Shown here: in pieces, positions 19,104 through 29,239 of the stretch | Layout: every line of letters starts with the position of its first letter | Position numbering within the stretch: position 1 is the first letter of the stretch | From: Actinokineospora bangkokensis | GTDB lineage: Bacteria > Actinomycetota > Actinomycetes > Mycobacteriales > Pseudonocardiaceae | Length of the DNA stretch: 64,000 bases | Assembly (NCBI RefSeq): GCF_001940455.1 | Contig: NZ_MKQR01000028.1 | Span: 102,057 to 166,056 of the forward strand | Direction of reading: 5' to 3' | Notes under the pieces: generated by a model | Databases searched by the model: none | The model's input: only the letters and a program-made list of their open reading frames with translations | What the model was told of the DNA's origin: nothing | Made by a program: the position numbers and the translations under genes

Positions 19104-20261
19104 GTGTCCGATCCGCGCCTGAGCAGGCACACCCCGCGCCGGTTGACCGTGCTGCTGCCCGTCGTCGGGCTGTTGGCGCTGGCCGGGTGCGGGCTGGTGC
19201 TGATCGCGCTGAGCACCGCGCGGGTCGGGCTGGAGGCCGAGCTGGTCGGGGTGGGGGCCGCGCTGCTGCCGGTCGGGCCGGTGGTGGCGACCTTCCTGTG
19301 GGTGGACCGGTGGGAGCCCGAGCCCGCCAAGCTGCTGTGGTCGGCGTTCGCCTGGGGGGCGTGCGGGGCCACGATCACCGCGCTGCTGATCAACAACACC
19401 GCCGAGGCGGTCGGGGACCTGCTGCTCGGGTCGGGCAACGGGGACAAGCTCTCGGCCATCGTGTCCGCGCCGCTGTTCGAGGAGGCGGCCAAGGGCGCGT
19501 TCGTGCTGGCGGTGTACCTGTTCCTGCGCGGGGAGTTCGACGGGGTGGTCGACGGCATCGTCTACGCCGGGCTCACCGCGGCCGGGTTCGCCTTCACCGA
19601 GAACATCTACTACTTCGGCCGCGCGTTCTCCGACTACGGCTTCGGCGACAGCACCTCGCCGGGCGTGGTGGCCGCGTTCATCCTGCGCGGGGTGCTCTCG
19701 CCGTTCACCCACCCGCTGTTCACGATCATGATCGGCATCGGCGTCGGGGTGGCCGCGCGCAGCGCGCACCGGCGCACCAGGGTGCTCGCCCCGGCCCTGG
19801 GCTACGCGGGCGCCGTCGTGCTGCACGCGCTGTGGAACGCCTCGGCCACCCTCGGCAGCGGCACCACCTTCCTCACCGTGTACTTCCTGGTGATGGTGCC
19901 GCTGTTCGGGGCGGTGCTGTGGCTGATCACCTGGCACCGCAGGCGCGAACAGCGGGTGATCGCCGCCGCCCTGCCGGGGATGGTGGAGCAGCGGTGGATC
20001 CTGCCCGCCGAGGTGGAGCCGCTGAGCAGCCTCAAGGGGCGCAGGCACTGGCGCTCCCGGGTGCGCAGGCGCAGCGGGCGCGCTGCCGCCGCGGCCGTGG
20101 GGGAGTACCAGGCGGCGGTCAGCGAGCTGGCCTTCCTGGACCGCTCGATCGCCGCGGGCACGGCCGGGCGCACCGGGCAGCAGCACCGGGAGGAGTTGGT
20201 CGCGGTGCTCAAGCAGGCGCGCAAGCGGGCGGTGCTGGCCTCGGCGCAGCGCGACGGGTGA
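19104..20261 (+). CDS. PrsW family intramembrane metalloprotease
   Basis: A 385-aa polytopic membrane protein of the PrsW/Rce1-like family, which cleaves substrates such as anti-sigma factors within the membrane. The three family motifs are visible: FEEAAKG (catalytic glutamates), AGFAFTENIYYF and HALWNASA, plus FTHPLFT. The last 110 residues are a basic cytoplasmic tail. It has its own promoter. The target is unknown; no anti-sigma gene is nearby. Confidence 0.85.
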   Translation: MSDPRLSRHTPRRLTVLLPVVGLLALAGCGLVLIALSTARVGLEAELVGVGAALLPVGPVVATFLWVDRWEPEPAKLLWSAFAWGACGATITALLINNTAEAVGDLLLGSGNGDKLSAIVSAPLFEEAAKGAFVLAVYLFLRGEFDGVVDGIVYAGLTAAGFAFTENIYYFGRAFSDYGFGDSTSPGVVAAFILRGVLSPFTHPLFTIMIGIGVGVAARSAHRRTRVLAPALGYAGAVVLHALWNASATLGSGTTFLTVYFLVMVPLFGAVLWLITWHRRREQRVIAAALPGMVEQRWILPAEVEPLSSLKGRRHWRSRVRRRSGRAAAAAVGEYQAAVSELAFLDRSIAAGTAGRTGQQHREELVAVLKQARKRAVLASAQRDG

Positions 20262-20327
20262 GCGCTGTGGCCCAGCGGACACCGTGGTGGCGGTCACCCG
20301 GGCGCCACCGGGCCGAGCCGGGGCGGC

Positions 20328-20333
20328 TACTCT
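20328..20333 (+). promoter_or_regulatory. Candidate -10 box before the panC operon
   Basis: TACTCT in the 169-base gap between the PrsW and DUF2520 genes is the best -10 candidate. No -35 is obvious. Confidence 0.3.
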
Positions 20334-20430
20334 CGCGGCCGTCGTCCGGTACCCGCGCCGATGCGGGACTGGAACGAGTGCGAGGAGCTGCGACGATGTC
20401 GTTCGGTGCCCGGGCGCCCCGGGGTGGCCC

Positions 20431-21342
20431 GTGACCAGGCCCGCCCGGTTGACCGTGGGCGTGGTGTCCGCCGGTCGCGTCGGTGCCGTGCTCGGCGCCG
20501 CCCTCGCCCGCGCGGGGCACACCGTCGCCGCCACCGCCGCCGTCTCCCGCGCCTCGCTGCGCCGCGCCGAGGACCTGCTGCCCGGCGTGCCCGTCCGCCC
20601 GCCGGACGAGGTGGCCGCGGCCGCCGACCTGGTGCTGCTCGCCCTCCCCGACGACGCCCTGCCCGGCATGGTGCGCGGCCTCACCGCCGCGGGCGCCCTG
20701 CGACCGGGGCAGATCGTGGTGCACACCTCCGGGGCCAACGGCGTCGGCGTGCTCGCCCCGGCCGCCGCGGTGGGGGCGCTCACCCTCGCCCTGCACCCGG
20801 TGATGACCTTCACCGGCCGCGCCGAGGACCTCCAGCGGGTCGCCGCCTGCTCCTTCGGCGTCACCGCCGCCGACGGCGACGAGGTGGGCTGGAGCGTCGC
20901 GGAGGCGCTGGTCGTGGAGGTCGGCGCCGAGCCGGTGCGGGTGCCCGAGGCGGCCCGCCCGCTCTACCACACCGCGCTGGCGCACGGCGCCAACCACCTG
21001 ATGACCCTGGTCGGGGACTGCGCCGACCTGCTGCGCGCGGCCGGGATCAGCACCCCGGGCACCGCCGAGCGCGTGCTCGGGCCGTTGCTGTCCGCGGCGC
21101 TGGACAACGCCCTGCGCCACGGCGACCGCGCGCTCACCGGCCCCGTGGCCCGCGGCGACACCGGCACGGTGGGCACCCACACCGGGGTGCTGGCCGAGCG
21201 GGCCCCCGAGCTGCTGACCGCCTACCGCGCGCTGGCCGACCGCACCGCCCGCCGGGCCGCCGCGGCGGGCCTGCTGCCCGCCGACCGGGTGCCCGACGTG
21301 CTGGCCGCCCTCGACGACGACCCACCCCAGGAGCAGCGATGA
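20431..21342 (+). CDS. Rossmann-fold DUF2520 protein (Rv3603c-like)
   Basis: A 303-aa protein with an N-terminal Rossmann fold (GVVSAGRVGAVLGAALARAG, a GxGxxG-like turn with S-A-G-R) followed by a helical C-terminal DUF2520 domain (LYHTALAHGANHL), the layout of ketopantoate reductase and related dehydrogenases. Its stop overlaps the panC start (ATGA), and the same pair occurs as Rv3603c/Rv3602c. Coupling to panC hints at a redox or accessory step in pantothenate synthesis, but that is inference. GTG 20431 starts right before the Rossmann strand. Confidence 0.8.
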   Translation: MTRPARLTVGVVSAGRVGAVLGAALARAGHTVAATAAVSRASLRRAEDLLPGVPVRPPDEVAAAADLVLLALPDDALPGMVRGLTAAGALRPGQIVVHTSGANGVGVLAPAAAVGALTLALHPVMTFTGRAEDLQRVAACSFGVTAADGDEVGWSVAEALVVEVGAEPVRVPEAARPLYHTALAHGANHLMTLVGDCADLLRAAGISTPGTAERVLGPLLSAALDNALRHGDRALTGPVARGDTGTVGTHTGVLAERAPELLTAYRALADRTARRAAAAGLLPADRVPDVLAALDDDPPQEQR

Positions 21343-22238
21343 CCGCCGCCGCCCCGCGCTTCACCGCCGGGAAGACCCACGTGCACAGCGACCCCGAGCA
21401 GCTGGCCAGGGTCACCAGGGCGCTGCGCGCCACCGGCCGCAAGGTCGTGCTGGTGCCCACCATGGGCGCCCTGCACGCGGGCCACCGCGAGCTGATGGCG
21501 CGCGCCCGCCGCATCCCCAACACGGTGCTCGCGGTGTCGATCTTCGTCAACCCGCTCCAGTTCGCCCCCGGCGAGGACTTCGAGCGCTACCCGCGCCCGG
21601 TCGAGGACGACATCGCCGCCTGCGAGGCCGAGCGCGCCGAGCTGGTGTTCACCCCCGGGGTGGAGGCGCTGTACCCGGAGGCCGCGCAGGTCACCGTGCA
21701 CCCGGGGCCGCTGGGCGAGGAGCTGGAGGGCGCCGTGCGCCCCGGGCACTTCGGCGGCGTGCTCACCGTCGTGGCGAAGCTGTTCAACATCGTGCGCCCT
21801 GACTACGCGATGTTCGGGGAGAAGGACTACCAGCAGCTCGTGCTCATCAAGAAGATGGTGCGCGACCTCAACATGGAGACCCACGTCGTCGGGGTCCCCA
21901 CGGTGCGCGAGCGCGACGGCCTGGCGCTGTCCTCGCGCAACGCCTACCTCGACGAGGGCCAGCGCGCGGCGGCGGTCACCCTGTCCGCCGCGCTGGCCGC
22001 GGGCGCGCACGCGGGCGCCCACGGCCCCGACGCCGCGCTCGCCGCCGCCCAGGCGGTGCTGGCGGGCACCCCGGAGCTGGCCGTGGACTACCTGGAGCTG
22101 CGCGCCCCCGACCTCGGGCCCGCGCCGCTCGACGGCGGCGACGCCCGCCTGCTCGTCGCCGCCCGGCTGGGCACCACCCGGCTCATCGACAACGTCCCGC
22201 TGTCCCTGGGCCCCACGGCCCTGGGCACCCACGGCTAG
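21339..22238 (+). CDS. panC: Pantothenate synthetase
   Basis: A 299-aa ATP-dependent ligase joining pantoate and beta-alanine. It shows the HIGH-like [10 protein letters not shown] motif, NPLQF, the pantoate/ATP loop FGEKDYQQL and LSSRNAYL. The ATG overlaps the DUF2520 stop. A C-rich element follows the stop, and panD begins 136 bases later, so the two may be separately transcribed or linked by read-through. Confidence 0.97.
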   Translation: MTAAAPRFTAGKTHVHSDPEQLARVTRALRATGRKVVLVPTMGALHAGHRELMARARRIPNTVLAVSIFVNPLQFAPGEDFERYPRPVEDDIAACEAERAELVFTPGVEALYPEAAQVTVHPGPLGEELEGAVRPGHFGGVLTVVAKLFNIVRPDYAMFGEKDYQQLVLIKKMVRDLNMETHVVGVPTVRERDGLALSSRNAYLDEGQRAAAVTLSAALAAGAHAGAHGPDAALAAAQAVLAGTPELAVDYLELRAPDLGPAPLDGGDARLLVAARLGTTRLIDNVPLSLGPTALGTHG

Positions 22239-22255
22239 GTCGCGCCCCACGACCC

Positions 22256-22286
22256 GCCACCCACCCCTCCCGTCCCCACCCGGCAC
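22256..22286 (+). repeat. C-rich post-stop element, copy 1
   Basis: A 31-base C-rich, G-poor stretch 17 bases after the panC stop. It matches 28 of 31 bases of 46825-46855, which lies 18 bases after the znuB stop. The core CGTCCCCACCCGGCA (22271-22285) also occurs downstream of rlmB. Confidence 0.7.
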
Positions 22287-22374
22287 CAAGACCGCCCGCC
22301 CCCGCAAGGCAACCCGGCACGACAAACTAACGAGCTGCCGCCCCCTCTTGCGGGACAAGCCCGAGGAGCACCCG

Positions 22375-22857
22375 ATGTTCCGCACCATGCTCAAGTCCAA
22401 GATCCACCGGGCCACCGTCACCCAGGCCGACCTGCACTACGTCGGCTCGGTCACCGTCGACCCGGACCTGCTCGACGCCGCGGACCTGCTGCCCGGCGAG
22501 CAGGTGGCCATCGTCGACGTCACCAACGGCGCCCGGCTGGAGACCTACGTCATCGAGGGCGAGCGCGGCTCCGGCGTGATCGGCATCAACGGCGCCGCCG
22601 CGCACCTGGTGCACCCCGGCGACATCGTCATCCTCATCGCCTACGGGGTCATGGACGACGCCGAGGCCCGCACCTTCGAGCCCCGCGTGGTGTTCGTCGA
22701 CGCCGACAACCGCCAGGTGCACCTGGGCGGCGACGCGGCGTTCGTCCCGTCCGGCCACGGCCTGCGCACCGGCGCGGTCACCGACGTCGAGGCGCTGCTG
22801 GCCTCGGAGACCGACGACGCCACCCGGCTCGACGCCCTGCTCGCCCACGAGCGCTGA
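22375..22857 (+). CDS. panD: Aspartate 1-decarboxylase (precursor)
   Basis: A 160-aa pyruvoyl enzyme making beta-alanine from aspartate. The self-cleavage site G24-S25 (HYVGSVTVD) generates the pyruvoyl group; K9 and the surrounding [10 protein letters not shown] block are intact. GAGGAG lies 6 bases before the ATG. The C-terminal tail is longer than in E. coli, as in other actinobacteria. It supplies panC and is coupled to coaX 2 bases downstream. Confidence 0.96.
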   Translation: MFRTMLKSKIHRATVTQADLHYVGSVTVDPDLLDAADLLPGEQVAIVDVTNGARLETYVIEGERGSGVIGINGAAAHLVHPGDIVILIAYGVMDDAEARTFEPRVVFVDADNRQVHLGGDAAFVPSGHGLRTGAVTDVEALLASETDDATRLDALLAHER

Positions 22858-22859
22858 CG

Positions 22860-23636
22860 GTGCTGCTCACCGTCGACGTCGGCAACACCAACACCGCCTT
22901 CGGCCTGCACAACGGCACCGACCTGCTGCGCGGCTGGCGGGTCCGCACCGACGCGCGCACCACCGCAGACGAGCTGGCGATGACCCTGCGCGGCCTGCTC
23001 GGCGAGCACGCCGAGCGGGTGTCCGGGGTCGCCGCCCTGTCCACCGTCCCCGCGGTGCTGCGCGAGGTGCGGGCGATGCTCGCCCGCTACTACCGGGGCG
23101 TGCCGCGCGTGGTGGTGGAGCCGGGCATCCGCACCGGCGTGCCGCTGCTGGTCGACAACCCCAAGGAGGTGGGCTCCGACCGCATCGCCAACACCCTGGC
23201 CGCGCACGCCGAGTTCGGCACCGCCTGCGTGGTGGCCGACTTCGGCACCTCCACCAACCTCGACGTCATCTCGGCCAAGGGCGAGTTCCTCGGCGGGGTC
23301 TTCATGCCCGGCATCGAGATCTCCGTCGACGCCCTCGCCGCCCGCGCCGCCGCCCTGCGCAAGGTCGAGATGGTCCGCCCCCGCTCGGTCATCGGCAAGA
23401 GCACCGTCGAGTGCCTGCAATCCGGCATCATGTACGGCTACGCGGGCCAGGTCGACGGCCTCGTCCACCGCATCCGCGCCGAACTGCGCGCCGCGGGCCA
23501 CCCCGGCGACCCCACCGTCATCGCCACCGGCGGCCTGGCCCCCATCGTGGTCGGTGAGGCCACCACCATCGACCACCACCGCCCGGACCTCACCCTGGAG
23601 GGCCTGCGGTTGATCTTCGAGCGGAATCGGCGCTAG
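22860..23636 (+). CDS. coaX: Type III pantothenate kinase
   Basis: A 258-aa kinase for the first step of coenzyme A synthesis, insensitive to CoA feedback in this class. The phosphate-binding DVGNTN opens the protein; DFGTSTNLDV and GGVFMPGIEIS are the other signatures. The GTG is 2 bases after panD. It ends convergently with a methyltransferase gene, with only a short imperfect palindrome between. Confidence 0.95.
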   Translation: MLLTVDVGNTNTAFGLHNGTDLLRGWRVRTDARTTADELAMTLRGLLGEHAERVSGVAALSTVPAVLREVRAMLARYYRGVPRVVVEPGIRTGVPLLVDNPKEVGSDRIANTLAAHAEFGTACVVADFGTSTNLDVISAKGEFLGGVFMPGIEISVDALAARAAALRKVEMVRPRSVIGKSTVECLQSGIMYGYAGQVDGLVHRIRAELRAAGHPGDPTVIATGGLAPIVVGEATTIDHHRPDLTLEGLRLIFERNRR

Positions 23637-23666
23637 TCGACCGGTCGGTCGGAAATCGAATCCGGC

Positions 23667-24404
23667 TCACCGCTTGGCGGCGCGGATGACGGTTGTGATG
23701 AGGGGGCGGTCGAACTCGCCGGTCGAAGTCGCGGGGTTCGCGGAGAGGAAGTCGCGGACGCGGGTCAGGACCTCCGCGCGTTCTGCGGCGGGGGCTTGGG
23801 AGACGTTGCTGTGGGTCTTCACCGTTTCCAGCATTGAGGCCGCGGTGCGGCGTTGGGCGTGGTGGACCTGGACCTGCTCGGGCGGCTTCAACCCGGGGTG
23901 TTCGGGCACGCGCGCGGCGTGATTGCGGGGCGGGCCGATCGAGGTGGTCGCCAAGGACGCCAATTCCGCGACCCACGGCACCGATTGGTCGTCGTGGTTG
24001 GCGAGGGTGGCCAGCACGCCGCCGGGGCGCAGCACCCGCAGCATTTCCGGGATGGCGGCCGCCTGGTCGAACCAGTGGTAGGCCTGGCCGACCACGACGG
24101 CGTCGACGCAGGCGTCGCGCAGCGGGATGGCCTCGGCGGTGCCGTCGCGGACGGCGACGTCGGGGAACAGCCGGTGGAACCACTCGCGCAGGCGCTCGTC
24201 CGGCTCCACCGCGGTGACCTCGATGCCCAGGTCGAGCAGGGCTTCGGTGAGCTTGCCGGTGCCCGCCGCGAGGTCGAGCACCCGCTCGGCGTCGCCGACC
24301 GCCCAGGCGACGGCCTCCACCGGGTACCCGGGGCGGTGGCGGTGGTAGTCGGCCGCGGCCGCGCCGAAGGAGGAGGCGCGCCTGGCGAACAACTCCGGTT
24401 CCAT
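23667..24404 (-). CDS. Class I SAM-dependent methyltransferase
   Basis: A 245-aa enzyme with motif I VLDLAAGTGKLT near residue 40, an acidic D/E after strand 2 (AVEPDE) and the post-motif LRPGGVLA. The N-terminal RRASSFGAAAADYHRHRPGYP is typical of small-molecule methyltransferases related to ubiquinone/menaquinone or trans-aconitate enzymes. The substrate is unknown. It is the only minus-strand gene in this stretch and lies in the coaX-lsr2 gap, where mycobacteria carry lysS. The start is chosen at ATG 24404, just after a -10 box. Confidence 0.75.
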   Translation of the reverse strand: MEPELFARRASSFGAAAADYHRHRPGYPVEAVAWAVGDAERVLDLAAGTGKLTEALLDLGIEVTAVEPDERLREWFHRLFPDVAVRDGTAEAIPLRDACVDAVVVGQAYHWFDQAAAIPEMLRVLRPGGVLATLANHDDQSVPWVAELASLATTSIGPPRNHAARVPEHPGLKPPEQVQVHHAQRRTAASMLETVKTHSNVSQAPAAERAEVLTRVRDFLSANPATSTGEFDRPLITTVIRAAKR

Positions 24405-24413
24405 GCGCGCAAC

Positions 24414-24419
24414 GGTATA
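24414..24419 (-). promoter_or_regulatory. -10 box of the methyltransferase gene
   Basis: TATACC on the minus strand lies 9 bases before the ATG, giving a leaderless or nearly leaderless transcript. The local A/T content is unusually high for this window. Confidence 0.45.
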
Positions 24420-24577
24420 TCCGCCGCTCCCGCCGCCGGTGCGGTGGCGGGGGATCCGGGTGGTGGCCGCGGTCGAGCGGCCCACTCGCCCCGATTCCGC
24501 ATTCGCCGTGGGCGGCGCGCCCGACCGGGGTGACCCGTTCGGGTATCGCGGGCTCACGCAATCCGCTGGATTTGCGC

Positions 24578-24583
24578 TAATGT
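24578..24583 (+). promoter_or_regulatory. Candidate -10 box of lsr2
   Basis: TAATGT about 80 bases before the lsr2 ATG lies in a relatively A/T-rich stretch, which suits a gene whose product binds A/T-rich DNA and often regulates itself. The -35 is unclear. Confidence 0.35.
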
Positions 24584-24662
24584 GGTTGCGCGCGGCAATT
24601 CAGCACCGGGTGGCCGAATCGCCCATCGCGCGTCCGCATTCGCGATACGGAGGAGGCCAGCC

Positions 24663-25007
24663 ATGGCGCAGAAGGTCACCGTTTCCCTCGTCGACGACCT
24701 CGACGGGTCGGTCGCCGAGGAGACGGTCGAGTTCGGCCTCGACGGCGCGTCCTACCAGATCGACTTGTCTGCGGACAATGCCGAGAAACTGCGCGAGCTG
24801 CTCGCAGACTTCATCGACAGCGCGCGCCGCGCGGGCGGGCGCAAGCGCGCCACCGGCAAGCTCGTGGCGAAGGCGCCGCGCTCGGCCAGCGCCGACCGCG
24901 AGCAGAACCAGGCCATCCGGGACTGGGCGCGCAAGCACGGGATGACCATCTCCGACCGCGGGCGCATCCCCTCGGAGGTGCTCGACGCCTACAACGAGCA
25001 GGCCTGA
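24663..25007 (+). CDS. lsr2: Nucleoid-associated protein Lsr2
   Basis: A 114-aa H-NS-like xenogeneic silencer that bridges A/T-rich DNA. Residues 1-60 form the dimerisation domain ([16 protein letters not shown]); the C-terminal DNA-binding domain carries the minor-groove R-G-R hook at 99-101 (DRGRIPSEV). GGAGGAGG precedes the ATG. Length and order (coaX, lsr2, clpC1) match M. tuberculosis, apart from the missing lysS. Confidence 0.97.
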   Translation: MAQKVTVSLVDDLDGSVAEETVEFGLDGASYQIDLSADNAEKLRELLADFIDSARRAGGRKRATGKLVAKAPRSASADREQNQAIRDWARKHGMTISDRGRIPSEVLDAYNEQA

Positions 25008-25013
25008 GCGGGC

Positions 25014-25850
25014 TCAGCCGCCCCGGCGGGACAGCCGGGGGCAGGTCGAGCAGGTGCCCTGGCCCCGGTCGAGCAGGTAGTGGAAGCAGCAGCTCTCCCG
25101 GCGGCGGGTCCACTCCGCCGAGCCGTCGGCGGCGACGACCTGCCGCAGGGTGGAGGGGGCGGTCAGCGGGCGCGGGCCGTCCGCGAGGACCAGCGCGGCG
25201 TCGGCCACCCCGGCCCGCTCGTCGCCGCCGTAGCGGCCCGCGAGCCACAGCGCGTTGTCCAGGGCGTCGGTGGCCGCCGACCAGAGCATGCGCCTGCCGA
25301 AGCGGGCCTGGTCGGCGAACACCTCGACGAAGCGGGCCGCGTGCGCGGTGAACCGGCCGCGCAGCACCGCGGCCAGGGCCTGCTCGTCGGGGACGGCGGT
25401 GGCGTGCGGGTCGCCCGCGTCCGGGTCGTCGGGCAGGCAGGTGAACCCGGGGGTGAGCACGGCGATGGCCTCGGGGTGCGGGCGCGGCTCGGCCATCCGG
25501 AAGGCCAGGTGCTCCGGGCGCAGCGAGGGCACCCGGCGCTCGTGGTGGAACAGCAGCCCGGCGACGTACCCGGGCACCCAGAGGTACCAGGACATCACGT
25601 AACCGGCGGTCGTCCGATCCGGTGATTCCCCGTACTGGTGGTCGAGCCAGGCGGCCAGCCCCGCGCGCCAGCTGCCGAAGGCCCCGGGGTCGGCGAGGAA
25701 GTCGGCGCAGGTGCGCCAGCCGGGCACCCCGCGCTGGTCGCCGTGGCGCAGCTCGACGCGGCCCTGCTGGGGGTCGATGCGGGCCAGCGACGCGGCCAGC
25801 GGGCCGCCGGGGGTGACCGCCCGCGGGCGGGGGCGCTGCGCCGTGGTCAC
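25014..25850 (-). CDS. FhuF-like iron-sulfur protein, probable ferric-siderophore reductase
   Basis: A 278-aa protein ending in a cysteine cluster C-C-x11-C-x2-C (within about 255-273), close to the C-C-x10-C-x2-C [2Fe-2S] site of E. coli FhuF. FhuF-like proteins reduce ferric siderophores to free iron in the cytoplasm. The rest of the protein is a poorly conserved FhuF-type domain. It is divergent from clpC1, and a DtxR/IdeR-like box lies 74-92 bases upstream of its GTG start, consistent with iron repression. It stands alone without siderophore genes. Confidence 0.75.
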   Translation of the reverse strand: MTTAQRPRPRAVTPGGPLAASLARIDPQQGRVELRHGDQRGVPGWRTCADFLADPGAFGSWRAGLAAWLDHQYGESPDRTTAGYVMSWYLWVPGYVAGLLFHHERRVPSLRPEHLAFRMAEPRPHPEAIAVLTPGFTCLPDDPDAGDPHATAVPDEQALAAVLRGRFTAHAARFVEVFADQARFGRRMLWSAATDALDNALWLAGRYGGDERAGVADAALVLADGPRPLTAPSTLRQVVAADGSAEWTRRRESCCFHYLLDRGQGTCSTCPRLSRRGG

Positions 25851-25923
25851 GACGGCGTACCGTCACGGTGTGCGACGCGGCCGCTGCTCCACATGGCGTG
25901 ACCTTCCTGCTCCACAGGGTGAT

Positions 25924-25942
25924 GAAGGTATGCCTAACCTTA
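25924..25942 (-). promoter_or_regulatory. DtxR/IdeR-type iron box
   Basis: Read on the minus strand, this 19-mer (TAAGGTTAGGCATACCTTC) matches 14 of 19 positions of the IdeR/DtxR consensus TTAGGTTAGGCTAACCTAA, with the AGGT/ACCT ends intact. It lies upstream of the FhuF-like gene. Confidence 0.7.
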
Positions 25943-25975
25943 CCTTGTGGACCCCCGGTTCGGCTATCCGGCGGA

Positions 25976-25995
25976 TGACAGCGGCCTGACAGCGG
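25976..25995 (+). repeat. Tandem TGACAGCGGCC, period 11
   Basis: Two head-to-tail copies of TGACAGCGG, starting at 25976 and 25987, exactly one helical turn apart. The same 8-mer recurs before the DrrAB-type operon and upstream of cysS. Confidence 0.7.
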
Positions 25996-26032
25996 CCCGC
26001 GGAGCACCGCCCGAGGCGCCCTCGACGGGGCT

Positions 26033-26050
26033 GTTCGCGCTGAGCGGAAC
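26033..26050 (+). promoter_or_regulatory. Candidate ClgR operator of clpC1
   Basis: GTTCGC, 5 bases, then GCG and GAAC: this matches the GTTCGC-N5-GCG operator described for Streptomyces ClgR, the activator of clp and lon genes. It contains the palindrome CGCTGAGCG and lies about 210 bases before the clpC1 ATG. Confidence 0.6.
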
Positions 26051-26259
26051 CTCCCCCGCTTGCGGAATCCCTCCAGGCCACCGCACGTTGGACCAGGACG
26101 AGGGGACCGCCAGGCAACGGCGCCGGGTGGCTTCGGCCGCGAGTGGCACTGAGGCCGTCGCTCGGGCCTACTACAGTGGTCCCACGGTGCTGAATCCGGC
26201 TCCCGGCCCACCCGGGAGCGCGGACAAGGGGCCGCCGGCGCAGCAGTCAGGGAGTGCGA

Positions 26260-28812
<2,553 letters not shown>

Positions 28813-28830
28813 TCGCCGGGCGCACGACCA

Positions 28831-28868
28831 CCGGAAGGCGGTTCCCCCTCGGGGGAGCCGCCTTCCGG
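28831..28868 (+). terminator. clpC1 terminator
   Basis: An 18-pair hairpin (28831-28848 with 28851-28868), perfect except for one T-G pair, 18 bases after the clpC1 stop. No long U-run follows, as is usual at high G+C. Confidence 0.8.
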
Positions 28869-28907
28869 CGTGTCCGGCGGCACCCGCCGGTCCCGGCCGC
28901 GATCACC

Positions 28908-28919
28908 TAACCTGGACCC
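28908..28919 (+). promoter_or_regulatory. Leaderless promoter of mhuD
   Basis: TAACCT (28908-28913) lies 6 bases before the mhuD ATG, directly after the clpC1 terminator. No ribosome site is visible. Confidence 0.6.
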
Positions 28920-29234
28920 ATGGCAGTCGTGAAGATCAACGCGATCGAGGTCCCCGACGGCGCGGGCCCGGAGCTGGAGCGGCGCTTCGCCGCCCGGCTG
29001 GGCGCGGTCGACAACGAGCCCGGCTTCCTCGGCTTCGAGCTCCTGCGCCCGGTGGCCGGGGAGACCCGCTACTTCGTGCTCACCCGCTGGGAGAGCGACG
29101 AGCACTTCCAGGCCTGGATGTCCGGCTCGGCCAAGGCCGCGCACGCGGGCGAGCGCGCCCGCCCGGTCGGCACCGGCTCCTCGGTCCTGGAGTTCGAGGT
29201 CGTCCAGAGCTCCACCCCCAAGCCCACCCCGTAG
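28920..29234 (+). CDS. mhuD: Heme-degrading monooxygenase, MhuD-type
   Basis: A 104-aa antibiotic-biosynthesis-monooxygenase (ABM) fold protein. From memory of M. tuberculosis MhuD (Rv3592) the similarity runs along the whole length, and the residues known to matter there fall at the same numbers here: N7, W66 and H75 (heme ligand). MhuD cleaves heme to iron and mycobilin without releasing CO. It sits close to clpC1 in both genomes. The sirtuin gene starts 5 bases after its stop, so the two are co-transcribed. Confidence 0.88.
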   Translation: MAVVKINAIEVPDGAGPELERRFAARLGAVDNEPGFLGFELLRPVAGETRYFVLTRWESDEHFQAWMSGSAKAAHAGERARPVGTGSSVLEFEVVQSSTPKPTP

Positions 29235-29239
29235 CCCCG

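Larger units (their letters stand above)
25851..26259. other. Regulatory gap between the FhuF-like gene and clpC1
   Basis: About 409 bases without a gene. From left to right it holds an iron box, a tandem pair of TGACAGCGGCC, a ClgR-type operator and a possible clpC1 -10 (TACAGT, 26172-26177). Confidence 0.7.

Noticed and set aside
16026-20864. A 1612-residue open frame antisense to the folK-to-PrsW region
   Set aside because: It is the mirror of several well-supported plus-strand genes. At this G+C content antisense frames stay open by codon bias, and it shows no domain or ribosome site.
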